Shown here one piece after another: positions 8,485-20,447 of a stretch of DNA of 64,000 nt. A program made the position numbers and the translations under genes. The notes beneath the pieces are model-generated. The model searched no databases. It worked only from the letters and a program-made list of their open reading frames with translations, and had not been told where the DNA came from. The DNA comes from Paraphaeosphaeria minitans (taxonomy: Eukaryota; Ascomycota; Dothideomycetes; Pleosporales; Didymosphaeriaceae). Positions within the stretch are counted from its first letter, which is position 1; every line of letters begins with the position of its first letter. The stretch spans positions 558,001 to 622,000 of the forward strand of contig WJXW01000002.1 of the NCBI GenBank assembly GCA_015832175.1, given 5' to 3'.

Positions 8485-11400
8485 TGCAGTGTCTCGCCAA
8501 CATCCCCTCCATTGAAAATCCACAACGCCAAGTTCAGCCCGTACCTGGGTACCTACGGTATTTACGTAAAGTGGAGCATCCTCAAAACAATTTGACGGTG
8601 GACCCAGCGCTCCAACAAGCTTCCCCAGACGTTCGCACGTGCGAAGAAAAACCCCCCGCATTGCGTACAAAGCTTCTTCCCACGTCTGGACGTGTGTTGT
8701 TCCTTTTGCGCGGGAGTGAGCAAATGTCTGGCGTGTTTGGTCGCATCCTCGCTTCTCCCAGCGATGCCCAAGAGGCCCTAGGTAGGTAGGTAAAGCGAAT
8801 TCGACGCGCCGGAGAATACGGTACGGTATCGTGGATAACTCCCCCTCAACCTTATATCTTGGTAACGGAACTAAGCGGATTGCTTTGAGATGGTTATCAC
8901 TGGCCAGCGCGCACGCGACTTTTCGTAGGTACGGTACTGTAGGTACCTCTGCATACATGCATGTAGGTACAAGTAGACTACCTAGACTACCGTACGGTGC
9001 CATCCCTCGCTTCAGACACTTCACCAACGCGCCCGGGAACTAGTCACAACGTGCGCCTCTCGCGCGATGTACGCACGAACAAAGTCCTTGCGTTTAAGAC
9101 CTATGAAATCCATCATGCCTTACCAATGTACCTTTACGGTAATCCCAGAGTTCGCGCTGCCCTCCGACGGCAATGTTCCCGCGAAAGCGAAAAAAGGGTT
9201 TCAAAAAAGGGGTTAAAAAAAAAAAAAAGAGGAGTCGTCTGAACGCGGCAGTTGCCCACGCGATAAGCTCGTCGAGCTGCGGCGTACGGAGATTTTTATT
9301 TTTTATCTTATTTCTCTATTTCCTTTCGAATGAGGCACTACCTACCTAGGGAACAGCAGATGGGTAGTCTAATCCTCCGGGGTTCGCGACGAGGCTGCCG
9401 GTGGCCGCGGTGCTGCGCCCCTCCCTAGGTAGGTACCTAGAAGCGTGAGCGAATAACGCTACCAAGTCGCGCGCCGGGGTCAGAGGCTACCCAACTACGG
9501 CCCACGGGTAGGTAGGTACCTGAAAACACCCGTGCGGCGTCTAGTCTTGTGTGTGCTGGAGGCCTAGTGTTGGGGGCGCTTTCTTTAGCTGTCTAATCGT
9601 GCAAATAGTATCTTCCACGGGCAAAAGCTAAGCATGGCGCCGGGAGCCTAGGCGGGTTGTAGGCACAGTCTGCGGTGTCGAGACACGTTTGTGGCGTGAC
9701 AAGTCGCATTGGGGGAACCGTTGCCATGTGCTCTACATGGGGTTTGTTTGCGGCGTTTTCCTTCATGCGCGTCGGCAATAGGTAAGGTGCTGCAGAGGAT
9801 TTGTTGATATCGATCTCGTGACGAGTTTGTTCCCGCGGGCCATTTGGTAGGTACCTACAGGATTATGAACGCTGCCACACTGGCGTGAAGACTTCCCACG
9901 TAAGCCATCCATCCGAATCGTAGATCCATAACGGTGGAATAGAATGCTGGGCAAGCACCGGCGTCGTTCATGAATCGTGCGACTTTTGATCGTCTAGCTG
10001 TTTTGCGCCGTGTGAGCTGCCACGGCTGGAGTCATGACGCCGGTGAAAAATGCGTTTTCAATCCTCGCCATCGATCTCGACATGTCGAAAGCATGTGCGA
10101 CGATGTATACCAGTCTGTGTAGACACAGCCAGTTGTCAGCATCTCGGCACATTCACGCTGCAGGAAAATGCGCCATGATCTCCAATACCTATACCTATTC
10201 AAGACCTCGATTCCCGCGAAGGGAGCTGGGTTTTTCCCACCCAACCATCAACGACAAGGTCGGCAATGCGCCCAGAAGGCACACGCCAACGTCACTGTCA
10301 CCATGAGGGCAAACGTCGCATATTCCAAGCCACCAATGAATGCTTCAACAACCCAAGCGGCGTAGTGCCCGCCTTGCAGGCCGCCGTGGCGAGCTTGGGA
10401 AGCGGCCGGTGCAAGGCTGCGAGATGCGAGGCAGCTTTCGAGGGCTGTCCTGGGCGATGATCTCGAGCTTCTGGAACGGGGACGCAGCAATCAATGGGCA
10501 ACCACTCATGACGAGGAGCAACGCGGTGGGTTTTAGATCGGGTGATGAGATGCAGGGCGGCACAAAGCATACCTACCGTGATGTACTGTTCGAGACCCGC
10601 GCCGAGAAGAGCATATCCAGACCCAAGGCTCCACTACGCGGCAGGACTGGTTCCGCAGCTCTTTTGTGTATCGGTGAGCGGGCCTCTCGGACGCAGATGG
10701 TGGTGCAGGCAGGAGTCTTGGAGCGAGACCCTCGGATTCACCCCTCGAGCAAGTGTTTCAGAGCCCCAGCGATTTGTCCAGTGTTTGGCCAATTTTGAGG
10801 CCTATCGCGTACGTCGGGGTTTCCGTTCCTTCGACTGCAGCCCAGACGCCTCGTGCGTCGGATGGCGCTTACGCCAGAGAAGATGCGTGACACGACCGGG
10901 TGCGAGGCTGTCAACTGCGGACTGCCAACCCACGCGAGCGGAGGTACAGATCTCTCGTAGAAGGTCGTCTGGCGTAACAACGCACCCAACGTCAATTGCA
11001 AGAGACCACACTCTTGAATGGTAGGAAAACCATGGTGTGAGGCTGTAATTCGCACGCAAGACCAACAGTATTGTCTTGGTGTATTTCGTATCGTTTGGCG
11101 ATGCCCCAGATTGGCAGGTGGGTGTCCAGACACGAGAATGGCGGAGGCCAGGACAAGGGTCGACCGGGACGCCCTGTCGGTCAGCGTCAAGTGATGAGCC
11201 TGTGGGTTTCGAGTAGCACACGGTGAGATGCTGGAATGGTGGTCGCCTGTTCGCAGCGCCCCCTCGTCCTCATCCGCGCGCGAGTTTGTCGAGCCATCGT
11301 GCACCCCGAAGTGGATTGCATAGTAAATGGCGCATCCCAAATCCACGCTTCCGGTACAGACAAAGCATGCGTGTCGATGCAATTACTGTCTGGTGTTGAT

Positions 11401-12284
11401 AGCGCTACGGACAGCATTCTGGAAAGATGCCTCTTTAAGGGCAGCGTCCCGAGGAATCCACCAACGAGAGAGCCGCTACGCCGCCAACCAACATAGCCTC
11501 GCATCCGCCCGCTCAAGGAATTGCCCAGCCGCCCGCCGTTATCTTCGTCGAGGCTTGAGTGTGAAGCCAATTCGCACCGCAGAAAATCATTAATAATCCC
11601 TGTGCAATCCAAAAGTTGTAATCGGAAGGCAGAAACGCGATTCTCGGTGTAGGGAGGCAAACAGTGGCAAACAGTGGCAGACACATCGTGATCTGGAATT
11701 GAGGCAACCCAATGTGTGCGCCACGATGCGGAAGTACCCCACGAGTGCATGCTGCGTGACCGTAAGATGGCTTGTCGTTGGGATGTGTGTCGTGCTCCTC
11801 CTCCTCCCTCCGGACTGGCTCGCGTTATCAATCCCTACTATGTTGAGTTTAGGCAATCGAGAGCTGAGTGGCTAGCCTGCCCATTTCAGGGACATCTGCC
11901 GCGGTTGCAGATACCACCGTCCATCCAGACCGTACGGGATGCTCTTGAATCCCCGGTCACCAAGTCCGTGTGGCCAAGCGCCAATCCATCAATGCGTCGC
12001 GGGGCCTGAGCTTGGGCGCCCAAGCGTTTGTTGTGCTGGGGAACGAGTGTCAGGGTCCTGTGCCAGGGTGGCACCATGTGCGTGGTGCGTTTGGGTGTTC
12101 GAGTATTAAAAGCGCTGCGCCGTGCTCCCATGCCGACCCAGAGCGTCAGAGGTATTGTCCCTCGTTAATATAGGTATACGTAGGCCTCGCGCCTGTCCCC
12201 GTCGTTCGATTTATAGGCTTTGCCCTCTTGTCAGATTTACACACACCCTCCACACTCGTCCGTCCTTGACGAGCCCACGCGAGA
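8485..12284. other. 3.8-kb gene-poor spacer with TAGGTA/TACCTA motifs
   Basis: No ORF here has a recognisable domain; the many 60-200 codon frames overlap on both strands and look like shadows of GC-rich non-coding DNA. It holds several taggtaggta/ggtacctacc clusters (about 8776-8791, 9422-9442, 9507-9522, 9846-9858), a poly-A run near 9216-9230, and AT-rich tracts around 9292-9320. The last ~150 bp are the permease promoter and leader. Confidence 0.5.
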
Positions 12285-14095
12285 ATGGCGGACATCGAAA
12301 AGCATGACTACACTATCCAGGGAGCAGGGAGCGAGAGTGACCATGGCCATGGTGTGAAGGACATTGTCGCGACAAAGGGTGCTGCCGTTGGTGAGGCCGC
12401 CGACATCTACGGTGATCTCGCCACGGCCGAGCAGTACGGATATGTCGAGCGAGGGTAAGTCCTCAAGGCTCAGCGCCATCTCTCTGCTGGCCATCGTACT
12501 GACTTATCGCAGTCTCAAGTCCAGGCACATTCAGTTCATCGCCCTCGGTGGTACTATTGGTACTGGTCTCTTCCTCGGTATTGGCACTGCGTTCGCCAAC
12601 GCGGGTCCTGTCTCTGTCCTCCTCGGCTACTCGATAACCGGTATTGCTGTCTTTGGTATGATGCAAAGTCTTGGTGAAATGTCTACCTGGCTTCCGCTGC
12701 CTGGTGCTATTCCTCAGTACTGCGCTCGTTACGCCGACCCCGCTCTTGGCTTTGCTGTCGGATGGAACAACTGTGAGTTATCTTACCAGACCCATACTCG
12801 TCATTGCTCATGTGTATTTCCCAGGGTACCAATGCGCCATCACCCTGTGTGCCGAAATTTCCGCTGCGGCCGTTGTCATCAGTTTCTGGGATACCCAAGA
12901 AAAGATCAACCAAGGCGTGTGGATTGCGATCATCATCGTCATCATCATTTGCCTGAACATCTTTGCTGTGTCAATTTATGGCGAGGCCGAGTTCTGCTTC
13001 GCATCGATCAAGATCATCACCATTGTCGGTCTCCTCCTCACCGGTGTCGTCATCTGGCTTGGTGGCGCCCCCGACAAGGACCGTCGTGGATTCCGTTACT
13101 GGAAAGAAGGTGCGATGAAGGAGTACGTGGGCACTGGAAACACCGGTCGATTCACTGGTCTCTGGTCCACCCTCGTCAACGCTGCTTTCTCATACGGTGG
13201 TGTCGAGATGGTGGCTGTTGCTGCAGGTGAAGCTGCCAATCCGCGCAAGAACATTCCCAAGGCCATCCGCCGTGTCTTCTGGCGTATCATCGCTTTCTAC
13301 GTTCTTGGATCGTTCGTCATCGGGGTTTGCATCAGCTCCAACGATGAGGCTTTGACCAGCGACAACCTCTCGGGCGCCCAGAAGTCTCCTTGGGTCATTG
13401 CCTGCAAGAACGCTGGTATCCCCGTTCTCCCGCACATTGTCAACGCTGTCATTCTCACCTCCGCCACCTCCTCCGGAAACGCATTCTTGTACACCGGCTC
13501 TCGCTATCTCTTCGGTGTTGCTCAGAACGGCCAGGCTCCCAAGTTCCTCCTGAAGTGCTCCAAGAACGGTGTGCCATACTGGTGTGTCGGTATCACAGCT
13601 GTCTTCTCCCTGCTCACCTTCATGAGCTTGGGAACCAGTGCCAACGCAGTCTTCCTGTGGTTCCAGAACCTTGTGACCATTGCCCAGTGCTTCACATGGT
13701 GCAGCATCTGCTTGGGTTACATCGGTTTCCACAAGGCGTTGAAGGCTCAAGGCGTTGATCGCAACACCTTGGTTTTCAGGTCACCGTGGCAGCCGTACAC
13801 CGCCTGGATCAGCTTCGCTTTCTTTGCCCTTGTCATCGTCTTCAACGGCTTCAAGCCCTTCACGGAGACCAGGGGTGGATGGGGCAATGTCCAGTTGACC
13901 GACTTTTTCACCGCCTATGTTGGCGTGGCCATTTTCTTCCTCCTTTACGTCGCCTGGAAGGTTTGGAAGCGTGAGCCTTTCGTCGTGCCGGCGAACGCTG
14001 ACATCTGGAGTGGAAAGGCTGCCCTTGATGCCGAGGTCTGGCCCGAGCAGATTCCCACAAACATCTTCCAGAAGTTCTGGTTCTGGTTGTGCTAA
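12285..14095 (+). CDS. amino-acid permease (YAT/AAT family, Dip5/Gap1-type)
   Basis: Predicted join 12285-12454, 12513-12772, 12825-14095 gives 566 residues, usual for fungal YAT permeases. It imports amino acids by proton symport at the plasma membrane. After a ~60-residue hydrophilic N-terminus comes RHIQFIALGGTIGTGLFLG, the family hallmark of TM1. LGEMSTWLPLPGAIPQY (TM3 region), WNNWYQCAITLCAEISAA, FSYGGVEMVAVAAGEAANP and NAFLYTGSRYLFGVAQNGQAP follow, all standard APC-superfamily motifs. About 12 hydrophobic segments can be counted. Introns are 58 and 52 bp with gtaagt and gtgagt donors. The C-terminus ends IFQKFWFWLC, rich in aromatic residues and Cys, as is common for palmitoylated permease tails. 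Substrate specificity cannot be read from sequence; Dip5-like acidic amino-acid uptake is only a guess. Confidence 0.88.
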
Positions 14096-15135
14096 ATATT
14101 GATGTACTTGATGTGCATGTATTGGTTCGAGTTCTGTAAAAGTGGTGTTTCTGGTGGTTAGGCTTCGATGCGGTCGCAGACATGATACCATGAGATTCCC
14201 TAGAGGCGGTCAGTGTGCTATATCGATCGCTAAATGCAAAGTTTAAACAAAGCGAAGTCCTGTTTTACTGTGACTGTATGCCCACGCCTCTTTCGTGTAT
14301 TTGGCAAGCTGTGTTACCGGCAGAAGGAAGCTCGGCTTGACAGTGAGCATCTTCGGTGTGCGTGAGACGATGTAAGCATACCTGGCGCCTCAAAGGGGAA
14401 GTGATTGGATTCCGAAGAGCGGCGTCGGATTTTCACGCCCTGCAAAGGACATGTCAATTGTGCAGGTATTCGAGCGAATGACTACGGCCGAAAGTGTCAG
14501 CCAAGCTACCTACTGTAAGGCGGCACGTGTTCTCGCGACGCGTCCGCGTCCATGTAACCAAAAGCAAACCTTTGACAAGGCGCTGGATAATAATTGCGAA
14601 CAGTAGGCGCAACTGCAGTCAGAGGTTATCTCGAGTATAATAGCGGGAATGCGCGCGCTGTTTCGGCATGTTCGGCCCCGGATTGGCCGGCGGAAAACTT
14701 CGGTCGGCATCGCACGGTACCTCCTAGGTACCGATGCAATTACCGTAGCCCTCATCGAATGTTACCTCGCTTTCGTATTGTCCAACAGTGTTATCAACAG
14801 AGCATGTTCCGCAAGAAGACAAATCTTGTTATTGTTTGAATGAGTGTATTCCATTATTATGCAGTATTTGCCAGTTCTTTGAGTTATTAATGAGATGTAT
14901 GATCAGAGACAGCAAATTGCAGCCTGTGTGTACAGCATTGCAAGTTTGTTTGTGTATATTTGTGTTACTTTTAGGCTAGCCACTACTGAAATATTCCCGA
15001 ATTTGGAAATCCATATGTGGTTGGTGTCACAACCACTGTGCCCGTGGCAGTCTTTGCTTCATCAACTGTGCCCATACGCAGTCATCAGCGAACAGCGGCG
15101 GCACGGCTGACCACCCCATCTGAGGTCTCCGGCGC
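14096..15135. other. intergenic between convergent permease and coiled-coil genes
   Basis: Two genes converge here. No domain-bearing ORF is visible. The 14100-14200 stretch is the permease 3' region. Nothing else was recognised. Confidence 0.5.
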
Positions 15136-17199
15136 TTATTTCTCCATCTCCACAAGCAGATCGTTGTACTTGTCGCGCCAGTACTTCACCTCGTCGTTGG
15201 ATCCGCTGGTGCTAGCGCATTTAGCCTTGAGCTCCTGGTTCTCCACCAGAACCTGGTTGAGCTGCTTCTCGACACCCTCAAGTTGCCTATGTTCAAGCAA
15301 AATCTCCCGGTACCGGAGCATGGCTTGCTAGAAGTAGGTTAGTGGCATATTCGCTAGTTGATTGCAGGCTCAGGAAACACTTACACGACCGAGGTCCTCC
15401 CACTTGGCTCCTTCGGCCTCTGACTGGGTGAGTCTCTCGTTGAGTGTTTGAAGCTCCTTTCGTAGAGCCGCACTGTTAGCCGAATCACTGGTCGCAGTAG
15501 GCTTGTTCTTCAGGCTCTGTACAGTGGCACGGAGCGTAGCTATATCTTGGGGATCCGATTAGTGCCAGATCATTCAACGTCGTCGGTTCACCTACCGATC
15601 TCCGCATCGCCTTTCCTGAGTGCTGAGATAGTCTTGTTGTGCTCCGATTGTTTCACTCGTAGGTCCTTGTTCTCCCTCTCAAGCTCATCATTCCCACTCT
15701 CGGCCCGTTTGAGCTTTGAGGAGAGCTGATGGGCTTCATCTTTCGCAAGACCAAGCTCCTGCTTCAGTTCTTCTAGATGATGTCAATGGCGAGCAACTTG
15801 AAATTAGGCAATATACATGACTGACCGAGCTCAGATTTGATCACCCCATGCTGTGTCTGAAGGCTGTCCTTGAGGAAAGTAACACGGTTGTGCTGCTTCT
15901 CAAGATCGGCCTTCTGCTGCTGCAGAGCACTGACTTTGTCATCGAGCGCAGTCATCTTCTTCTTCTGCTCTTTGAGATTCTGTGTGAACGTGTTATCATC
16001 CAGATTGAAATCAAGCCCAGCGAGTAACTTACTTCCGCCATCTTTGCGTAGGCTGTACTCTGGTTATTGTACTTGTCGGACTGCAACTTCAATTCGGCCT
16101 TCACCTTATCGAACTCTCTCCTATATGCCTCATCTGCCTGACGGAGAGTCGACGCGACCTTCTGCTGCTCCTTTTGCAGCTGATTCTCATAGTCCTCTGC
16201 AGCTTCTTTGACTTTATCTTCGGCAGCTTTCAACTTGGCCTCAAGGCCTTTGATGTTCTCGTTCTCGGCAGAGAGGGTCCTCTTGGACACGATCTATACA
16301 AGTACGTATTAGCAATATCCGTTATGCCGATGCAGCTGCCAATCAGGCAACACAGTGCACCCTAACGTTTAGCCTGGTACTGTATAAACTTACCAGCGTC
16401 TCCAGCTTCTCCTCCAGCACTTCGCGCATCTTAGCAGCATCTTCCTCGGCTGCCTTGGCCTTCTTGAGCTCATCTTTCTGTGTCTCCATCTCACTCCGCA
16501 CTAAGCCAAGGTCCATCTGCAGGCGTGATATGTGTTCCTGCTGCTCCGCGTTCTCGACGCTCGAGTCGACCTCCACGTCTTTGAGAGCATGCTGCTGTCC
16601 ATTGACGAGCTCCTGATCAAGTTTGATCTTCTTCTCCTTCTGGTCTAGCTCCAGCTGGATGTCCTGGTGAGCCTGATAATACTTGGCGCCAGCGACGAGA
16701 TCGGAGTCCTCTTTCTGCTTCTCGAGAAAGTACGGGAGCGCGCCTTGCATCTGGCGAGTAGTCTCAACGAGCTTGTTCACTTCCTGCCGGAGGTTCTCTA
16801 CGACCTTTAGAGCGGCTGTGTCAGGGCGCTCGTGCTTGATAGCGTCGCTGATCAAGTTCACGATCTTTGTACGTATTAGCCACCGCATCAGTGCCAACAT
16901 GTATTGCAGGGAAGTACGTGACCCACCTGGTGAGCTTTGGCAACTACAGTAGACACAGTCTGATCCACAGCATGCATATGCTGCGTAACGTCTTGCTCAA
17001 GCTGAGCTCCTGCGCACTGGACTAAGAAATGATTGTCTGCGGCCTGCTCACGGAGCGCGAGGATGTTCTCGGCGGTTTTTCTCGCCTGGAGCTCCGGATC
17101 CGCTGCGAGTAGAGCTTCCACCTGCTTCCGGCGCTGCGGAGAGGCGTAACGCGAATCGGCCATGCCAATTGGACCGTAGTACGGTTGAGCAGGCGCCAT
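15136..17199 (-). CDS. seven-exon coiled-coil protein, uncharacterised
   Basis: Predicted exons on the minus strand: 17199-16927, 16864-16394, 16293-16033, 15979-15826, 15772-15596, 15539-15385, 15327-15136; the sum is 1683 nt, 560 residues. All six introns are 53-100 bp and keep frame. The N-terminal ~90 residues (MAPAQPYYGPIGMADSRYAS, then RRKQVEALLAADPELQARKT) look like a short folded head. From about residue 95 to the end, the protein is nearly continuous heptad-rich helix (Leu, Lys, Glu, Gln), ending YWRDKYNDLLVEMEK. Such architecture suits a structural or tethering protein, for example cytoskeletal or spindle-related, but no diagnostic motif is present. Start choice: the Met at 17199 gives the longest frame after an upstream stop; Met 13 is an alternative. 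Confidence 0.75.
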
Positions 17200-18090
17200 T
17201 GTGCGTCTATCGAGCAAGTGTACCGTTGACGGGAAAACGGCAGAGAGCAGCGACGGGACTGCTCACGCAACACTCTCTCGACTCACTCGCAACGGCAATG
17301 GATGGAAGTGGAGAGAGCGCGCGCGAATGTTCGCACTGAGGCGTGTGTTTGTGTGTTTGCAATCTTCCAGTGTGGGTTGAAAGCGATGGGTTGAAGTAAT
17401 GAGTTGGTCTGGTAGTGAGAGAGGTTGAAAGTGGGCGAGGTTGAAAAAGCGCGTGCGGGTTGAGACAGCAACAGCAAACGGACTAGGAAGGAGCACCTCA
17501 CTGACCCACAACAATGAGCTCTTCTAGAAATGGAGAGCAGCGAAGAGCCCGTAATGCAAAGCGCATGTTGAAAATCGGCTGAAAAGCCCAAATCCCTGGC
17601 TGACCTGCCCCAGAGCGTCGTCAAAATTTGACTGCACTATGTTGACGAAGAGAGAGCCATCCGGCGCTCATGCTCTCTGGCCGAGTACCGCATCGACTGT
17701 GAGGACAGGCGAGTCAACTGGGACTGCGTGGCCAGCGTAGCCGTTGCAGCAGATGGTCGAATGCCCTTGACCAGCACCAAGCGATGTTGAGTACAATTGA
17801 TTTGTATATTTCTCTGTTCCGGGCAGTACCTTTGTGTAGAGCCCTATGTTCAAGCAAGTGATTTCGTCTCTGCATGCTTGAGATGAAGGTTAGGGCGCAA
17901 GGGAAGCTCATGTGGGCAGGTGGCGTGGTATGCCGCGTCCGACGACGATGCCACGCCGAAGCTCCCTCTTCTAGTCTCAAATTGATCGATAGAAACGGAA
18001 AGCACGTGATGCTGGAACTTGGAATAAATAACGAAGAGAGGTGAGGTCAGGTGAAGATCTGACAACATAAGAAGGGGGATGGTTGCAACT
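17200..18090. other. intergenic, upstream region of the coiled-coil gene
   Basis: No supported gene. Short overlapping minus-strand frames at 17263-17624 and 17714-18068 lack domains and lie in the likely promoter. Confidence 0.4.
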
Positions 18091-18313
18091 ATGTTAATCT
18101 TTGCATGTGAAAAGGGACAAGGAATATTATCTTTGTATTTGAAAAGGGACGAGGAATATTAATTGTTGCATTTGAAAAGGGACGAGGAATGTTAAGGTCA
18201 TGAGGCATGTTAACTTTTGCACTTTATAAGGGACATGAGGAATATTAACCTTTGCATATCAAAAAGGACATGAGGAATACCTACCTATTAATCTTTGCAC
18301 TCCAAGAGGGACA
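18091..18313 (+). repeat. degenerate ~33-bp minisatellite, six units
   Basis: The core 'ttgcatttgaaaagggacgaggaatatt' recurs with changes: ttgcat/ttgtat/ttgcac starts fall at 18101, 18133, 18166, 18217, 18252 and 18295. Spacing is 32-35 bp with two longer gaps. Each core carries an A-rich 'aaaagggac' and a 'gaggaata' tail. Confidence 0.85.
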
Positions 18314-19157
18314 TGAGGTCCGACCAAAGCTCACAACGCAGGGTGCGAAAAGAAACTAGAAAGAGGAGATTGTCCCTGGACACCCGAATGTGAACATGCT
18401 TATTCGGTTGCAATTCCTCGGCGTTGAAGACAACGACAAGCCCCTCGGACAGAAATGCATGCGACTGGCTCTTCCCTCGGTGAGTATTCCCGCCTGTCTT
18501 ACCGTCTACTAATGAGAGAGACTTGGATCCTGCCCAAGTATGCGTAAAACAGCGAAATGAAGTGAAATGACAGCAGGGTTCGATGTGAAACACGAATGCT
18601 GGACGACAGGATGGGCGCATGCAGGATCCATCCCATTCCAGGCACGCGGCGCCGGATCCCATTGGGCAGGGCGAGCAACTCGCCATCGGTCCTTGGATCA
18701 AATCCACCCGGAACTGCCACGATCTGCAAGGCTACGGAGTGGTGCGCCGGAAAGTTTGGGGTCCGGGGCGAGCTGAAGCGTGCTGGAAGGGCGGCATGCT
18801 CGCGTAGGTACGAGAAGAAGGCCTTTTGGCACCAAGCAACGCGTACATGATGCGAAACATGCATGCCATGGTTCGATCTGGTCGTCACTTGGCGAGGATG
18901 CGGGAGGACCAGGGCAATGAACCGGCGCTTTATCCAAGTTGCAGAGTCAGCCGGCTCGGCGAGACGCAGCAGCAAAGAAGCAACGGTCGACTCGCTCAAG
19001 GCAAAAGGGCAGTAGAGGCCAGCGGATAGTAGATACCTACCTACAGGCTGTCTACTATCTTGTATGTGGCGAATTCGAGCAAGCTGCGGGAGCGGCCGGC
19101 CACTGTTTAGCTCCCAAGCAAATTGTGCCCGTGTTGCCGTCTAGATATCAACATTAT
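18314..19157. other. gene-free spacer
   Basis: Overlapping ORFs of 60-166 codons on both strands carry no recognised domain. Nothing else seen. Confidence 0.4.
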
Positions 19158-19374
19158 CGACTAGGTAGACGGTAGCTATCCACCTCATCGACTAGGTGGA
19201 CGGTAGCTATCCACCTCATCGACTAGGTGGACGGTAGCTATCCACCTCATCGACTAGGTGGACGGTAGCTATCCACCTCATCGACTAGGTGGACGGTAGC
19301 TATCCACCTCATCGACTAGGTGGACGGTAGCTATCCACCTCATCGACTAGGTAGACGGTAGCTATCCACCTCAT
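19158..19374 (+). repeat. seven-copy 31-bp tandem repeat with internal dyads
   Basis: Seven head-to-tail 31-bp units start at 19158, 19189, 19220, 19251, 19282, 19313 and 19344. The five middle units appear identical; the first and last share aggtaga in place of aggtgga. Each middle unit holds AGGTGGA, nine bases, then TCCACCT, a perfect 7-bp inverted repeat, so the array alternates complementary arms every 8-9 bases. Confidence 0.95.
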
Positions 19375-20447
19375 CCCATCGTCGACCATTATACCTAGGG
19401 AGCCCTGGAACATGGGCCAGGTGGGCGGCGGATGGCATGAAACGCGGGCACGCGGGCTACTGTAGCTTTCCACACGCGCCCCTCTGCTTCGGCATCGGTG
19501 CAGCGCCACTTGCGAATCTTGTAGCGTGGGCAGCCAATGCGCGGTGCAGGCCGAGCCCGGCGGTGGAGCCGGCCAGCCCCAAAGCGGGAGTGCACATTAT
19601 GGCCCATGGCCCATGGCCCGTGGCCCACGGGTGCTTTGTTCTTGCGTCCGCTGCCGTTTCCCGACTCCCCCCAAATCCCGTCGCGTCTTGTTGCCGTCCG
19701 GCGTCACGTTTGTCGTCGCTGGCCGTGGTGTCGTCCACGCTGCGTCTGCGTCTGCGCCAACCCCCCCGTGCAACCCGCAATTCCTGAATCTGGTCGCGTT
19801 GGGTCTGGCTGGTCTGGCTGGTCTGGTCTGGTCTGTTCTGATCTGCCCGCCTCGCTCCGTGCTCCCCTCACAACCAACCTTGACCCTCACGGCGCTGCCT
19901 CTCTGCTGTCCTTCTGTCCTGCTCTCCTGCCGTCCCAGTCTGTCCTTGCTCTCCTCCTCTCCCGCCCGCCGTTGCGCTGCCGGGGTTTCAGTGCGGCTCG
20001 CCGAGTAGCTCGACCTTTGCAGGGCACCCCCGACAGCCCATGCTCGGCACAGCTCCCTTTTCCTGTCCCATCCATCATCCCCCCCCCCAGCATCATTATT
20101 CGTCGCAGGTCGCCACACCTCGCCTTTGACACTCGTTTGCTTGCGACCGTCCGTCTGACTGACATTGTGCCGTGTAAGTATAGTCGCTGCGCAGCCCAGC
20201 GCCTCGCCGCGCTGCCCCCGCCCTTCCGTTTCTTTATGCGCCCGCCGTTGGGTCCTGCCGTCGCGCTCCATGGCTTACGCGCATGCTGCTATATATCAAT
20301 GCCTGGCTGATCCGTGAACAGCCCTAACCCTGACCGTGGTGTCGCTGCATGCCTCAAGCACCACGATAAGCCCGCCGCCGCCTCCCACGTCCCCGCCGCC
20401 GCCGCCTCCACCATTGCTCCGCGAGCCTGTGAATGGCCCCGGACATA
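19375..20447. other. upstream region/leader of the G-alpha gene
   Basis: A long C/T-rich plus-strand region (about 19660-20430) precedes the G-alpha start and probably includes promoter and 5' UTR. It contains 'ggcccatggcccatggcccgtggcccacgg' style palindromic GGCCCATG repeats near 19600-19630 and ctggtctggtctg repeats near 19805-19840. The 257-codon frame at 19537-20310 is low-complexity and out of register with the G-alpha frame. Confidence 0.5.

Noticed and set aside
10738..11831. Overlapping 139-214 codon minus-strand ORFs
   Set aside because: No motif, overlapping one another in different frames, no codon pattern like the true genes.
19158..19374. CRISPR-like array
   Set aside because: Units are contiguous 31-bp repeats with no unique spacers, and the genome is eukaryotic.
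19537..20310. 257-codon plus-strand ORF before the G-alpha gene
   Set aside because: Pro/Arg/Ser-rich low-complexity, out of frame with G-alpha and interrupted in other frames; probably leader DNA.
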